This document shows positions 1-42,534 of a stretch of DNA of 64,000 nt, piece by piece (position 1 is the first letter of the stretch; every line of letters begins with the position of its first letter). A program made the translations under genes and the position numbers. Below the pieces are notes generated by a model, which worked only from the letters and a program-made list of their open reading frames with translations, searched no databases and had not been told where the DNA came from. The stretch is from Chrysomallon squamiferum (taxonomy: Eukaryota; Mollusca; Gastropoda; Neomphalida; Peltospiridae): the NCBI GenBank assembly GCA_012295275.1, contig CM022673.1:14248788-14312787 (forward strand), read 5' to 3'.

Positions 1-177
1 TATATCTAGATGTTTGTATGAGTGGATTGATGGATGGATGTATAACATTACCAGGAAAGAAAAAATTAATCATAATGTTAGGAATAATGATATTTCTTAG
101 CAAAACAAGAGTTATTGAATCTTCTTACTAGATAAGAAATAGAGAAAATTTAATTAATTTAAGCTTGAGATTGAATT

Positions 178-340
178 GAATTTTGTTTTGTTACATAAAG
201 TAAAATTCAATCGTATTTTGTTTCTTAAAGTAAAATTTAATTATATTTTGCTTCATAAAGTAAAATTTAATTATATTTTGCTACATAAAGTAAAATTTAA
301 TTGTATTTTGCTATATAAAGGTAAATTCAGCTGTGTTTTG
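178..340 (+). repeat. 30-bp tandem repeat with a TATA-like box upstream of Epac exon 1
   Basis: About five copies of a 30-base unit (TTATATTTTGCTTCATAAAG followed by TAAAATTTAA) run head to tail. The last copy has changed to TATATAAAG (312-320), a good TATA-box match about 200 bases before the predicted start codon, so the repeat may lie in the core promoter. The open frame across it only reflects the 30-base period and is not a gene. Promoter function is inferred. Confidence 0.6.
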
Positions 341-516
341 TTTTTCAGAGACTGGCAGAGTTTTCGTGTTTTTGCTGCTGTGTCACCTGTTTGAACTCTG
401 ATTGAAAACACAGCTGACAAAACACTGACAGACAGCAAGTCGTGGGTTTCTCATCTCACAGCAGCAGATAATTCTTCAACACGGCACAGTCTCCAGGAAA
501 CGGGGGAAGAAGAAAA

Positions 517-30412
<29,896 letters not shown>

Positions 30413-30928
30413 TGAAATGTTTCATTTTTAAAAAGTGTTCAAAAACAGGAAAAAAACGTTTGAATTCATATAAACTCAGAGAATGTCAGAAAACAATTCA
30501 CAGCAACAGTAAAAAAATACAACTAAAAAATGTATCAAAGGTCTTCTGCAGTTATTAAATCATGATGTCATGAAAAGAATAGTTATTCCATCAGTTAATT
30601 CATCAAATTTTAAATATTGGTGAATCATTTGCAGTTAATAATTCATGAAATAATTTAATTTATTGTTTAATCATTCATCAAATCACAAAATAGTAAAATT
30701 TATTAGTTGATAATTCATCAAGTAACAAGATAATACAATTTATGTTAATAATTCATCAAATCACTGAATTTCTTAATTAACCATTCATCATATATCAGAT
30801 TGTGAAATTATAGTCATATTTATAAAAATTTCAGTTAAAACTGTTGATTTTTTTTCTATCCATTTCATCAACCAAAATTTATTTTCAAATTTTAAATTTA
30901 TGGTCTAAAACATTCCATTGTCAATGAC

Positions 30929-30986
<58 letters not shown>

Positions 30987-31865
30987 CAGAATGATCCACA
31001 GCAAATGCCCTAAGTATTATGATAAATAATGACATACAGACTGTTATGTTTTTCTCTTAACAAATGGCAGATTTGGCTCTTAAAATTTCAAAATTATCAA
31101 AAATACCATCTATGATCTACTCTGCTTTTCATAACTTGCTTAGTCTGTGTGTTAAGTTCAGTTGTATAGATTTTTCATTTTATTTTTCTGTTAACCTTGT
31201 TAAATCATTTCTAAATTTTTAATAATTTAGTATTTCAGACTGTTGTTAGAGAAATATTTTACCTGTTAAACTTGCTAAATACATTTCAGATCTTTTCATT
31301 GTTTGGAGTAATGCAGTGTGAATGGTCTAATCCATTGCTTACACAAAGTTATTATTTGTTAAAATTGTTAAATACTTCTCTGAATTTGCAGTTTTTAAAG
31401 TCTATGGACCTGTCTGTTGGATGCATACATTTATTATCTATCAAACTTGTTAATTAAAACAGTCACTAAACTTGTCAGAGTTTCGTTGGACAGTAGGGTT
31501 GAAATAGTCCATTGTTTACACAAATTTATTATCTGTTAATCTTACAGTTCTGACTAGTGCAGTCTGTATGTACTATTCGACTGGTTACACAAATTTATTT
31601 ATCTATTAAACTGAATTTAAGAACCAGTCTAGTTATTACACATATTTTCTTATCTGTGAAACTTGATAAATGTCTTATTCAGAAGAAGAAAGTTTATTTT
31701 TTACACGTTGTTATTCACTGTTAAAAAATAACTCTACATCTACTTACGGTTAAAACTGCTCCTAGTGTAAAACTGATTCTTCACGTTGATACATAGATTG
31801 AGATTGTCTCAGATGGTGATACACTTTTTCTTTTTTTTTTTTTTTTTTTTTTCATTTTCTTTATT

Positions 31866-31899
<34 letters not shown>

Positions 31900-33050
31900 A
31901 TGTTTCAAGACTTGTATGCAATATTTTCTTTTTTTAATTAAACATCAAGTGCCATATGTAGTCCAGAAGAAAAAGCCAAAAATGGCTGAACCAAGATCAA
32001 ATTGCAATAGAATTTTTATAACATAATGGTGATATTGAGTACGCATTATAATTACATAATTTATGTCTCGTGTAATTGTCATAATACACAATGTTTGAAG
32101 GCATATTTTGGTTCCTTAGTGTCACTTTCTTATATTATCCGAATGTGTATGAACATTCAGAATGACCAGAAACATCAAAAATTTTGTTGCAGTTTGTTCT
32201 AGGTTATTAATAATTTTCTACTGGGCTATGTGTATATAATTATGTTTAATTTATTTTTATCTCATGTATTATACACATTTAATTTATGTCGCACGGTACA
32301 CATTACAAGTTAATTGCGTATAAATATAATGTAAATTATGTTCAGTTTATTCTGCACTGTACACATTTGTATTAAACCTATTAAAATTGCACAGATATTT
32401 ATATTGTTCTTTGTAGAAAATCTAAAAATGGGCAGGCATTTATTAGGCCAATTACTATTAATGAGAACTAAAATTTATTGTATAATGTAAACAGTAACAA
32501 TAATTTTTTAACATAATAATAATAATAAATTAATAAATAAATAAATTAATAATGATAATAAATACATTTCAGTTAATAACAATTTCCTTTATCATTTTAC
32601 AAAGACTGAAATCATTAAAACTGTTGCTAGTGTTTTTTTTGTTTTTTTTTATTAGACAATTTTATATTTTGCGAAAAAAAAGCAAATTTGGCCTACTATA
32701 GATATTAGTTAAACGTATTTTAGTTTCTTATTCGTGACATTTTTTTCCCTTAATTTATTTTCGAGTAGCTGTCAGCTAAATATTTGAAGCATGATGTCAT
32801 AAAACGATTTCATAAGTTAAAAATTTAAGAGGTTAAAAAAAAAAGGAGGGCGGTAAATTAAAAACTGAGATTATAGTATTTTGTTTTTTATTCTATCTGC
32901 TCATTTACCGAATACATGCTTCAGTGAAGCGAATAATCTGATTCCTTTATCAGATCATAGAGTCTGATCTGAAAATAGTATCGCCTAAAATATAATATGC
33001 TTTATGCAAAAATATTTTTGTTTTATTTTAACTATAAAATTAACATATCA
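30413..33050. other. Epac 3' flank and intergenic DNA
   Basis: No gene was recognised. It contains repeated ATTCATCAAAT-type segments just after the stop, an ATT microsatellite (30930-30980), poly-T tracts (31820-31900) and three small adjacent hairpins (32918-32971). The first part is probably the Epac 3' UTR, but its end cannot be placed. Confidence 0.6.
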
Positions 33051-33059
33051 GTATATCTC

Positions 33060-33258
33060 TGTCGAAAGTAGAGCTGAGCAGGTCCTGTCTCTCAATCGAG
33101 GTCAAACGCTGACTTCATTAATATCAGAGGTCAAATGACGTAGCCGGTCGCCGGTTGCTTTATTAACGTCTGTTTGAAAACTACTTCCGGTTCGAGAGGA
33201 GAAGTTGAGAGTCAAAGTGAATAGTTTCGTAGATCCATTTAACTGGTTTCATGATGTC
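33060..33258 (+). promoter_or_regulatory. CpG-rich promoter-like island with ETS motif
   Basis: Local rise in G+C and CpG, with ACTTCCGG (ETS core), two AGGTCA half-sites and TGACGTAG (CRE-like). It is followed by ATGATGTC and a GTTAGT that could be a splice donor. Read through, the ATG gives only a 41-residue hydrophobic frame ending at 33376. It may be the 5' end of an unrecognised gene or non-coding RNA. Confidence 0.35.
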
Positions 33259-33539
33259 GTTAGTAAAATTGATTCTTCTCTTTATTGTTTTCTATACAGC
33301 AAATAAAAAAATAATGTTGCTTCTGTTTTTTTTGAAAGAAATGTGTCAGTGGTTGATATATATACCTATATACTGACACGAATAATTTGGTCTTTCATTT
33401 TTTTTAGTCAACAAAATTGTTTGTTTGATAAAATTTATCAAACAGAAGCACACTGCCTTATAGTTGTTAAGCATAACCTATTGATTAGTTATAGCTAATG
33501 TATATCTGATATTTCTTTCATCATTTAACCTGTTTTATT

Positions 33540-34001
<462 letters not shown>

Positions 34002-34949
34002 TTCCATTCGTACACAAGGATTTCAAAAATAACTAAAATTTTGTTAGTACATTTAAAAATGTTTATATTTAGTATGTATACGTGACATCAGACACACCTA
34101 ACGGATTGTATTCACCATGAGCTCTCTAATCTGAAGAAAACAACAGCTGTTTTAATTGTAACGTGACAGTATGAAACCGAAGAATGTGACCCGCTAAATG
34201 AAAAAGTACCATACGGCGCAACTATGCAGGAAAAAGTCATTTATATTCTCAGCCTAATAACTATCTGTGTGTGTGTGTCTTTATTTTTTTTTGTTTTTTT
34301 TTATATTCTGGTTGATGATCCGATGCTGTAGCACTATTTTTGACTGCGATGACGTTGCTGAATTTGTATTTGATTGTCATTAGGGTAAAATAAAATGATA
34401 AAAGAATCAGTATTAACTTTTATCTTCTGAACTGTTTTGATTTGAAATTTGATAAAACGAGTGTCGATTCATTAACAAATTATTAGTGGCAGACTTATAT
34501 AAATATTAAATAAAATAAAATAAAAAATGTAAAAACTTCAAATAAAAAATAAATAGTAAAAATAACAGTAGATGTTTATAATTCATTAGTAAAACTTATT
34601 TAAATAATTAAAAATAATAATAATAAATAAACAAAATGTTAATTAAAATTTTATTTTGCTCTTAAAAGTTTCAGATTAATATCTAAATATTAAATGTAGA
34701 AGAAAAGCTTTTAATAAAATGAACACAATTATATTTCTATGTACGTGTGTCTGTATTGCATGTACGTATGTATGTAAATATAGTATTTGATAACGTGTGT
34801 GTGTGTGTGTTCTGTTTAAACTACATTAACTTAGCAGAATTTTAATAAATCATACTGAAAGGTTTAGCGGAGGAATACAGTAAAGAATAAAAGTAAACCG
34901 GGTTTAAGATGTCGGAACACGTCGTTATGTCGTTGAGAAAATATGTGTT
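34002..34949. other. Intergenic stretch downstream of the Cys-rich gene
   Basis: AT-rich DNA without recognised coding sequence. On the minus strand it should include the 3' UTR of the neighbouring gene. TTTATT at 34650-34655 reads AATAAA on the minus strand, about 300 bases after its stop, and is a possible poly(A) signal. Confidence 0.4.
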
Positions 34950-36529
34950 TTAAGCTGTTGTTGGACAGTAGTAACAGGACGGACACCTGCGACCGCTGGG
35001 TGTGGTAAATACTCCCATTTTCAGGGGTACGTCGCAGGGAATCTGGGAAGGAGCAATACACTTGAAAAGAGGACACTCGGAAAACAGTCCCTCTCGTCTT
35101 AGCTGTAACAGAAATAAACAGTCACGTGATTTTTAATTGTAACGCCGTGACCTACATGATATAAAGAAAAATACTAGACGAATTTTCGGCAGAATGTCAA
35201 ATCAATTCTACGTAATGAGAGTCACAATGGTTACATTCATCTGTATTACATAATTAATTATACAGTGAAATAATGTTAAAATACAGGGGAAATAATACTT
35301 CATGGTTACGCAAAACTCGGACGTCATTTATTTATTTAAATACTGTGTGGTAATACTAGAATTAAAAATTACATAAATAATAATAAAAATAAATAAATAA
35401 ATTTAGATAAAGAAACGTGAGTTTAATATGTGCATCATGTATTAAAGTTACATTGTATTTCGTTTTTTATTGTTGTGGCTGCTACTGTGTTGTGTGGTTT
35501 TTGTTGTTATTTATGCTGTTGTTCCTTATATTTTTAATTAAATTTTAATTTAATTTTTAATGTATTTATTGTTGTTGTTAACGTACCCTACTACTTCTTG
35601 TTGATGATGATGGGCAGTAACTGCATCCGTAGCACACTTTGCCAGAAGGCGTCGTAAACGTGGACGTTTTGTATGGAACATCACATGGTCCAGGGTTTAC
35701 ACATTTAAACATTGGACAGAGATCTGCAATGTCTAATATCTGTTAAAAGAAATTTCATAAAGCTAGAATATAAATAGACACAACACAACTTTGATAACAT
35801 AAATAGATAAAACACAACGTTGACAACATAAACCCATACAATACAACTTTGACAACACAAACAGACACAACACAACATTGACAACTTAGACAAAATACAG
35901 TTTTGACAACATAGCAGACGCAAAACAACTTTGAGAACATAAACAGACACACAAAAATATTTGGATGAGACAATAAAAACAATACAGTTTTGACAACATA
36001 AACAGAAGCCACACAACTCTGACAAAGAGACACCAAACAACTAGGACACAATAGAAATTGAAGAAAACAAAAGACTAAACTCTTCGACTTACAAAAAGCT
36101 TTAATCTGTAAGCCATCAATTTATAACAGGAGTGTTTTTATAATGTGTAACTGCTATAACCCGAAGCATTAAGGGCGGAACTATAAACCAGTTTTGAATG
36201 TCAATTTTACGTTTGATAAATCCTGCATTAACTTGTTAAATATTCATCTGTAGACCAGTAGGTCGTAATGAAATCCACATATATAAAAGTCTCGTCATAA
36301 ACGTGGCTTTTCAAGCTTCATTTCACAGATTATAAGAATAGAAAGAAATCACTGAGTTAACAAACGTGTATAAGGAATGGGAGAAGAAGTTTACTTCGTT
36401 TATTTTCCGGGTCAAACTGTGACAGACGCTGAAGCCTCTGTAAATAAAATACAAGTTATTTTTCTATTTTTAGTAACCCATTATGCTCAACACCCATTTA
36501 TTCAGCCCTCGTATCTCTCTACAAAATGC

Positions 36530-36567
<38 letters not shown>

Positions 36568-37779
36568 TTGGAGTGTACACGTACGTCTTAGTACGTATTA
36601 TATATTTTACCACTTATCTCAGTTTTTCCACCACTAATATATTGCTGTGCATATAAATAAATTTGACAAAATACCCACTTGAATATACGTGTAGGTCTAA
36701 GTACAAATTACATATGTACTCAGTTACCTATCTCTGTTACATTAATGATATCTTGTTGTGTATTGAAATTAAATTTGACAAAATACTCACATGGGGGGGT
36801 ACACTGCGAGCTGAAAACAAAAGAGAAGTGATTTTAAACAAAATAAAATACGACAAATGTAATTTAATTTCTGTGATGACGATTCTCTCGATTAGCGTAA
36901 AAAAAGTTTGTAAATTTATAAAGATATCTCGCTGCCAATGTCGGCTTGAAGTGGATGAACGTTACTGATATAAAAGCTATTTAAAAATACGACCTGTCAG
37001 AAAGCGTGCCCGTCGTAGACGTGCTTTACAACAGCGTTTCACGATAAAACAATGTATAATCAAATTTACATGATTATTCAAATAGCTAAATATAGAGACA
37101 TAAACACATAACTACAAATTTTTCAATTGAAATCTGCTCCCTTATCAACTGAATAACAGATGAATTATTGTTCTATTTCTTGCATAAATCTATGATTTTA
37201 TATATATTCAACAGAATTGTTATATTCAGTATAATTATTTATTTATTTCTAATTAAAAATAAGTATATAAATACTTTTAGCTTACTTCTTGATAACTATT
37301 TCATTGTCAATAATGTTGATGTTTTCTCTATTAGTAAGTGTTGACAATACGCAAATAATACAAAAATATAAAATGCTGCCGAAACACACAAACACACACA
37401 CACACAGACATATATAAATATGTACACACACATAAATATGTACACACACCATACACACACAAATACATATGCTGTTATTATTATTATTTGCCTATTCCCT
37501 AGCAGTTATATATGTACACGAGAACAAGCAAGAGGAGGTAATTAATGAAACTGACCTGCCAATCAATCATTCAGCTGTGTCTACGGTCATACGTAAGACT
37601 TGAGAATGTAGGTATAATACGTATATACACTGAGAGGGACACAGATACATTCGTATACATATACGGACAGACAGACAAAGACACATGGAAAATAAATAAA
37701 TAAATAGTTAATTAATTAATAAATAAATACCTGAAATAATTCCTGTAAGAAAAAACAGAATGAAATGTAAAACAGACAT
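34950..37779 (-). CDS. Secreted two-module cysteine-rich protein, 124 aa, four exons
   Basis: Exons on the minus strand: 37779-37731, 36810-36791 (20 nt), 35739-35587, 35102-34950. All have AG/GT borders (donors GTATTT, GTGAGT, GTACGT) and phases 1, 0, 0 agree. Exon 1 encodes a signal peptide (MSVLHFILFFLTGIIS). Exons 3 and 4 each encode one module with six cysteines: C-x4-C-x5-C-x16-C-x2-C-x2-C (residues 31-65) and C-x4-C-x7-C-x16-C-x2-C-x2-C (84-120). They share CP-x-FKC, CDVP, FTTPSG and a final YCP. Between them lies RSSRLRR, a possible cleavage site. Intron-separated, matching modules show exon duplication. Cysteine spacing faintly recalls antistasin-like domains but does not match them, so no function is assigned. 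The gene faces away from the Reeler gene, start codons 875 bases apart. Other possibilities: a matrix protein, protease inhibitor or peptide precursor. Confidence 0.75.
35763..36045. repeat. Minisatellite of about 30 bp, intron 2 of the Cys-rich gene
   Basis: Tandem ACATAAACAGACACAACACA-type units with ACTTTGACA. On the minus strand they translate to Cys-rich strings (CQNCIV), an artefact of the repeat and not part of the protein. Confidence 0.85.
36534..36790. repeat. Poly-A tract and tandem duplication including the microexon donor
   Basis: After a poly-A run (36534-36565), two diverged copies of about 110 bases lie in tandem (36569-36679 and 36680-36790). Each ends in AAATTTGACAAAATAC(T/C)CAC. 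In the second copy this is the complement of the microexon donor (GTGAGTATTTTG); in the first it is a second donor (GTGGGTATTTTG). Confidence 0.65.
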
Positions 37780-38653
37780 ATTTAAGAACGTGTTCTGGTG
37801 TCTACGTGCTCAGTGAAAAGATTAAGCGAAAAGAGACAAAGAAAACGGGAACACTTGGCATGTAGGTTATCACTTTGTCACTTTACACGGATACAAAAGA
37901 CATTTGACGCATTTCGTTTGCAACAATTAAAAAAAATTTGTTTTGAAAATATTATAAAACAAATAAATAAATGAATAACATAAACAATTAAAAATTAAAA
38001 AGGAAAAGAAAAAGAAAAGAAAAATATAGAGCGAAAAAAAAAAAAAAAAATATTTAACTATTTAATTGTTTGTTATTCCAACGTTAAAAGCTAAATGTTA
38101 GATTTAAAAAAAAAAAATCAATGAATAAAAAATTAAAAAATTAAATTAATGAGTTGCACAAACACAGAAAGGGAGTCGTTTCGTGAGCGCTTTAAGACAT
38201 TATTACACAAGATTATATACGTATATCACAACGTGGTAGACCACGTCGTGCATCCGGAAGCAACAACTTTAATAATCGTCACTTTGTCAAACCGCTGAAA
38301 GCGATTCGCCGCAGACATAATTATTTGACATGTCACTGAGGCCAGTTTTGGGATAACAGTTCTTGTACAAATGCCTTTATTAATATTATAAACATAAGTA
38401 ATGAAATAAATAACATTTTCTACCTGCATCTTTTTTGCGAAATTTCATTCATGCAGGTGGAAATCTGTTTTTATATTGGTCGCTACAAGAAAGCAAATAA
38501 TTCAACATCTGTGTAAATACAGTGATATATTTGTGAAACACTTTCGAACCCACAGGTACACTTAGTCACGTGACATAGACTGTCGTAAGAAGTTTGCAAT
38601 CATTCAAACACATCACACACTCTCACCGAGGCTTCACGCTACCTTCACTAAAA
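37780..38653. promoter_or_regulatory. Shared divergent promoter region
   Basis: This 874-base interval separates two start codons that point away from each other. It holds a perfect palindrome GTCACGTGAC (38565-38574, an E-box of USF/TFE type) about 80 bases before the Reeler start codon, plus poly-A tracts. No strong TATA box was seen on either side. Shared regulation is inferred. Confidence 0.45.
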
Positions 38654-38967
38654 ATGGATTTTACTCTTTTGAGTGTTTTATTTTCTCTAATCGGAATCGC
38701 TCTGGCGTACCCCAGTGGAGCGCCAACTGACGCCTGTTCAAATCTTCTTCCGAACCATGGTGCCGATCCTTCCAAAACTGCATCACCTTTTACCATCAGT
38801 GTCAGTCAACAGACATACTCTCCTGGTACTCCGATTACAGGTAACATTTTACAATTTATTTCTCTTATTTTTCTATTTCTATTTATAATAATAATAGTAA
38901 TAATGATGGTAATAATAATAATATCATCATCTTAGATTAATAGATCTATTCATATCATTATCGTTAC

Positions 38968-39011
<44 letters not shown>

Positions 39012-39449
39012 CTGAATGCTTCTCTATCTATCATGTACATACACATATCCACTTGACTATCTATCTACCTACATTTTTTCTCTCTTTGTGTCTGTTTACC
39101 TTGCTTTGAACAACATTAAATTAATATATTTTGCATGGTTGATTTATTGCGTTTGTAATATGTATGAAGGTATATAGTTCTAAGGAAGGTGTTTATTTAA
39201 TTTTTGGGTGTGGTTGTTGTTGCTGTTGTTGGTATTCAGATGCCTCTGCCACACAAATTCGTGTTCGTAAAAAATAATGGCAATAAAACATTTGATAACC
39301 CTCGGCTACATCCGTAATGTTGGATAATTTTAATATTACGTCATGAAATAGACTGTTTCACAGTGTTAATTTTTCAAGGGATGTCGAACTAGTAATGCGT
39401 ATGAATTTGAAAATATTCATTTATTTAATTTTTTTTGTTCTTCAAAAAA

Positions 39450-39480
<31 letters not shown>

Positions 39481-39483
39481 TAA

Positions 39484-39518
<35 letters not shown>

Positions 39519-39627
39519 GATGTAAATGATAATAATATATTTTGGAAATTTAAATAATTATGAAATAATAAACATAACATTTTATTACAAATACTTGAAC
39601 AAAAAGTAACATAGATAACAGAGAGAC

Positions 39628-39721
<94 letters not shown>

Positions 39722-40822
39722 ACGATGTTTAATGAACAAAATAAAACAACTGATTTTTAATGCCTAAGTTTTATTTTATTTATTTTTATTTTTTCTAGTT
39801 ACCATAACAACGTCTGACGAGCAGAATTCTCCTATTTCGGGTTTCCTGCTTCAGGCGCGATCATCTGGTGGAAACACGCCAGTTGGAACATTCTCGAACC
39901 CGCCGCAGTACACGAAGCTGCTGACGTGCTCTAACAGCGGCGACTCCATCACACACTCGTCCAGTGAACGCAAAGGAAGTACTGTGCAGTTTACGTGGAA
40001 CCCACCCACTAACAACGTCGGCAATGTCGTCATCAGGTATTATTGATAACATTGAATAACCACAAGAGAAAGAATCTGCACTAGTATTCTCCATACTTCA
40101 TATACCTACATACATTCATATATAGAAACACGTACAAGCACACGCAGACACACACACGGACATACACATATACAAAGATAGGCATATATATTATACACAC
40201 ACTTACATCCATTCATAAATACATACATACGTAGTTTTACAAATACAGGACATACATTCATATTGTTTTAATGTGTTTTATTTTAGCGGGACAGTTGTCG
40301 CGTCAAAGCTGGTATATTTTGGAGTGTTGAATTCTGACTCCATGTCATATTCACAAGGTATGACTTCTACACCAGGTAAAATTTAAATTGATTTTTTTTT
40401 TAGCTTTAATTTGACTAGAAGTACTGCAATTCTTTAATTTAGTTAATGTGTACTTTATATTTTTGTTAATTACGGTATCGACGAATAAACTGTATTATAC
40501 TCAGTTTTTAACTGTTGAAACCTTTAATTTTCCTGCAAACATTTAACAAGTGTTAATAGAGACTGTCTAAGCTGCAGACCTTTTAGCCTTTATCTAAATA
40601 AACATATTATTCATCATGAACATAACCATCGTCATAATTTTCCAATTACAGGATAGATTAATGTTAAGAATATTTAATGGTTGCGATAAAAAAATGTCAG
40701 TGACGTAATCTGATTTGTTTATAATTACAGGAAACTATGGTGTGAGACCGTCATCTAATAATATTATGGCAGCTATACTGGTTTTCGTCGCTTGTATCCT
40801 CTCCACTTTATTCTTGAAATAG
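38654..40822 (+). CDS. Reeler-domain surface protein with probable GPI anchor, 201 aa, four exons
   Basis: Exons: 38654-38840, 39799-40036, 40287-40375, 40731-40822, all GT-AG and in phase. The start is the ATG at 38654 (AAAAATGG); the open frame reaches upstream only through non-ATG codons. Residues 1-18 (MDFTLLSVLFSLIGIALA) form a signal peptide. The Reeler domain (about 25-165) shows NLLPNHGADPSKTASPFTIS, the beta-strand block ISGFLLQAR, VGTF, a Cys at 28 and another at 106, and FTWNPPTNNVGNVVISGTVV. The tail SSNN followed by an 18-residue hydrophobic end (IMAAILVFVACILSTLFL, then K) is a typical GPI signal. Related invertebrate Reeler proteins are annotated as putative defence proteins or parts of ferric-chelate reductase-like proteins, but no reductase or DOMON part is present here. 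Exon 3 has two usable donors. AATAAA at 41056-41061 is a likely poly(A) signal. Confidence 0.88.
38955..39720. repeat. Simple repeats in Reeler gene intron 1
   Basis: (ATT)n at 38960-39011, (AAAT)n at 39444-39520 and (AG)n at 39630-39718, with unique AT-rich DNA between. The Ser-Leu frame on the minus strand is an artefact. Confidence 0.9.
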
Positions 40823-41055
40823 TAAAATTTACCACAGCGACTGTGTCTTATGACGTCACTTTATTGTTTTTTCAGACTGAATTAGTTATATAATATTGTT
40901 AAACAAAATTTGCAATGCTGGGATCATTTACTGCAATACTTGTACCAATTTCAGCTACTGCAATAATTAGGTTTTAACAATATTTTAATATTGATCTAAT
41001 ATATTGCAAAAGTCTTTTATTAATATCACCTAGCAATAATATTCCAGTAAATAGA

Positions 41056-41061
41056 AATAAA
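41056..41061 (+). terminator. Poly(A) signal AATAAA of the Reeler gene
   Basis: Canonical hexamer 234 bases after the Reeler stop codon, followed by a T-rich stretch (41084-41110). It is the first AATAAA in that 3' flank. Confidence 0.5.
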
Positions 41062-41169
41062 GCCCATTGTGAATATTATTTATTTTGTTTTATTTTTTTT
41101 ATTTTTTTATATATGATTATTTTATACGTATAAAAACACAATCTAATTTGAACAAGTCAGTCAAAAGTT

Positions 41170-41744
41170 AAACTTTTATAAAACAAAATAAATAAATAAT
41201 AATAATTATTATTAATAATAATAATAATTATTATTATTATTATTATTATTTATAATCTTGACATTAAAAATTAAAATTATTATTTTATTATTATTATTAT
41301 TATTATTTTTTTTTTTTATTGTTGTCATTTTAAGAAATTTATTTCTGTTTAATCTTCAACGACTCTAGCTGGAAAATTAATGTTAAAAAGAAAAGCAGTC
41401 ATTTTTATATTTGCCTTTAAGTTATAAAATCTGCCTAAATATATTTAGGATCCTGTTTGGGGTATGTGCAAATAAACTGTAAAGTTACTGAATTATAATA
41501 ATGAATTTCATGCATAAAATAATGATACTGATTTAGAATTGTGGTGATACTGTATAAATAATTAACAAAATAAAATATAATTACATGTATTTGTCACAAT
41601 AATGTTTTATATAAGCGATGTAATAAAAACTGACTTTTGTTTGTGCTGCGGTTGGATTTATTTGTGTTTTTGTGTGTATTGTACGTAGGTTTGTATGTGT
41701 ATATATACATATATATATAAAAACATACATATATACATATATAT

Positions 41745-41777
<33 letters not shown>

Positions 41778-41965
41778 TACATGAAATACATATACATAAA
41801 TACGTACGCACGTATATACATACATAAATACATACAGACATACGTACGTACATATATACATACATACAGATATACATACAGACATACAGACATACACATA
41901 CATACATTCAGATATACATAGTACAGATATACATACATACAGACACACAGACATACACATACATA
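41170..41965. repeat. AAT/ATT and ATAC-type repeats
   Basis: AAT/ATT tracts at 41190-41310, AT-rich DNA, then ATAC/ATAT and ACAGACAT tetranucleotide runs at 41695-41965. Three long reverse-strand Tyr-Val-Cys frames are repeat artefacts. Confidence 0.9.
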
Positions 41966-42530
41966 CAACGAGTTCTTCCATAAATAAAAAGTAAAAATAT
42001 AAAATGCATTTCGTTAGCTCATACTTGTATATATATTAGTTATAAACGTGATCTCCATGAACTGAAATTCATAGGTACAGCAGTGGGGATTTCTTCTCCG
42101 ATCCGCCACATACACCTGGCTAACGACTGAACTGATACTGACTTACTTGTTTATCATCCACTGTGAAATATCAGCCAAATAAAAAAGTGAGGTAATAACA
42201 CAATTTAAACAAATTTAAACGACTTTTTAAAAACATATTTACATATTAAATATTCATCTAATATTCACTTGGATGTATGTGTGTGCTCTGGCAGTCAGCT
42301 TCTTCTTCTTGCATACGTTTCCTTCATTTTTGTTTATACGCACCAAACAGCCTCTCTACACAATGGCATATAGATTGAATGGATTGTCTTCGAAGATTTG
42401 GTCTAACTAGTCTAATAGTCTAAGAAATAATAAGGATGATGATGATGATGATATTAATAATAAGGAAAAGAGTATTTGACAATTCCAAATTGCAAAGTGA
42501 TCAGAAAAGACGTGTCTGAAGGGCTTAGTC
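41966..42530. other. Intergenic stretch with an unclassified GC-richer block
   Basis: Mostly AT-rich. The block 42070-42140 is richer in G+C (GATCCGCCACATACACCTGG) and may be part of a dispersed repeat. No gene was recognised. Confidence 0.4.
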
Positions 42531-42534
42531 CCAT

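Noticed and set aside
176-394. 72-codon frame with repeated HKVKFN
   Set aside because: It reflects the 30-bp upstream tandem repeat. The true start of the downstream gene is the ATG at 517.
35705-36051. Cys-rich reverse-strand frames with CQNCIV-like repeats
   Set aside because: They follow a 30-bp minisatellite inside intron 2 of the minus-strand gene. Two overlapping frames of the same type exist, and neither has a signal peptide or splice logic.
38594-38653. Upstream extension of the Reeler frame (QSFKHITHSHRG)
   Set aside because: It lacks an ATG (TTG only) and would bury the signal peptide. The ATG at 38654 has a good context.
41581-41981. Three overlapping reverse-strand frames of Met-Tyr-Val-Cys repeats
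   Set aside because: They come from ATAC/ATAT tetranucleotide repeats.
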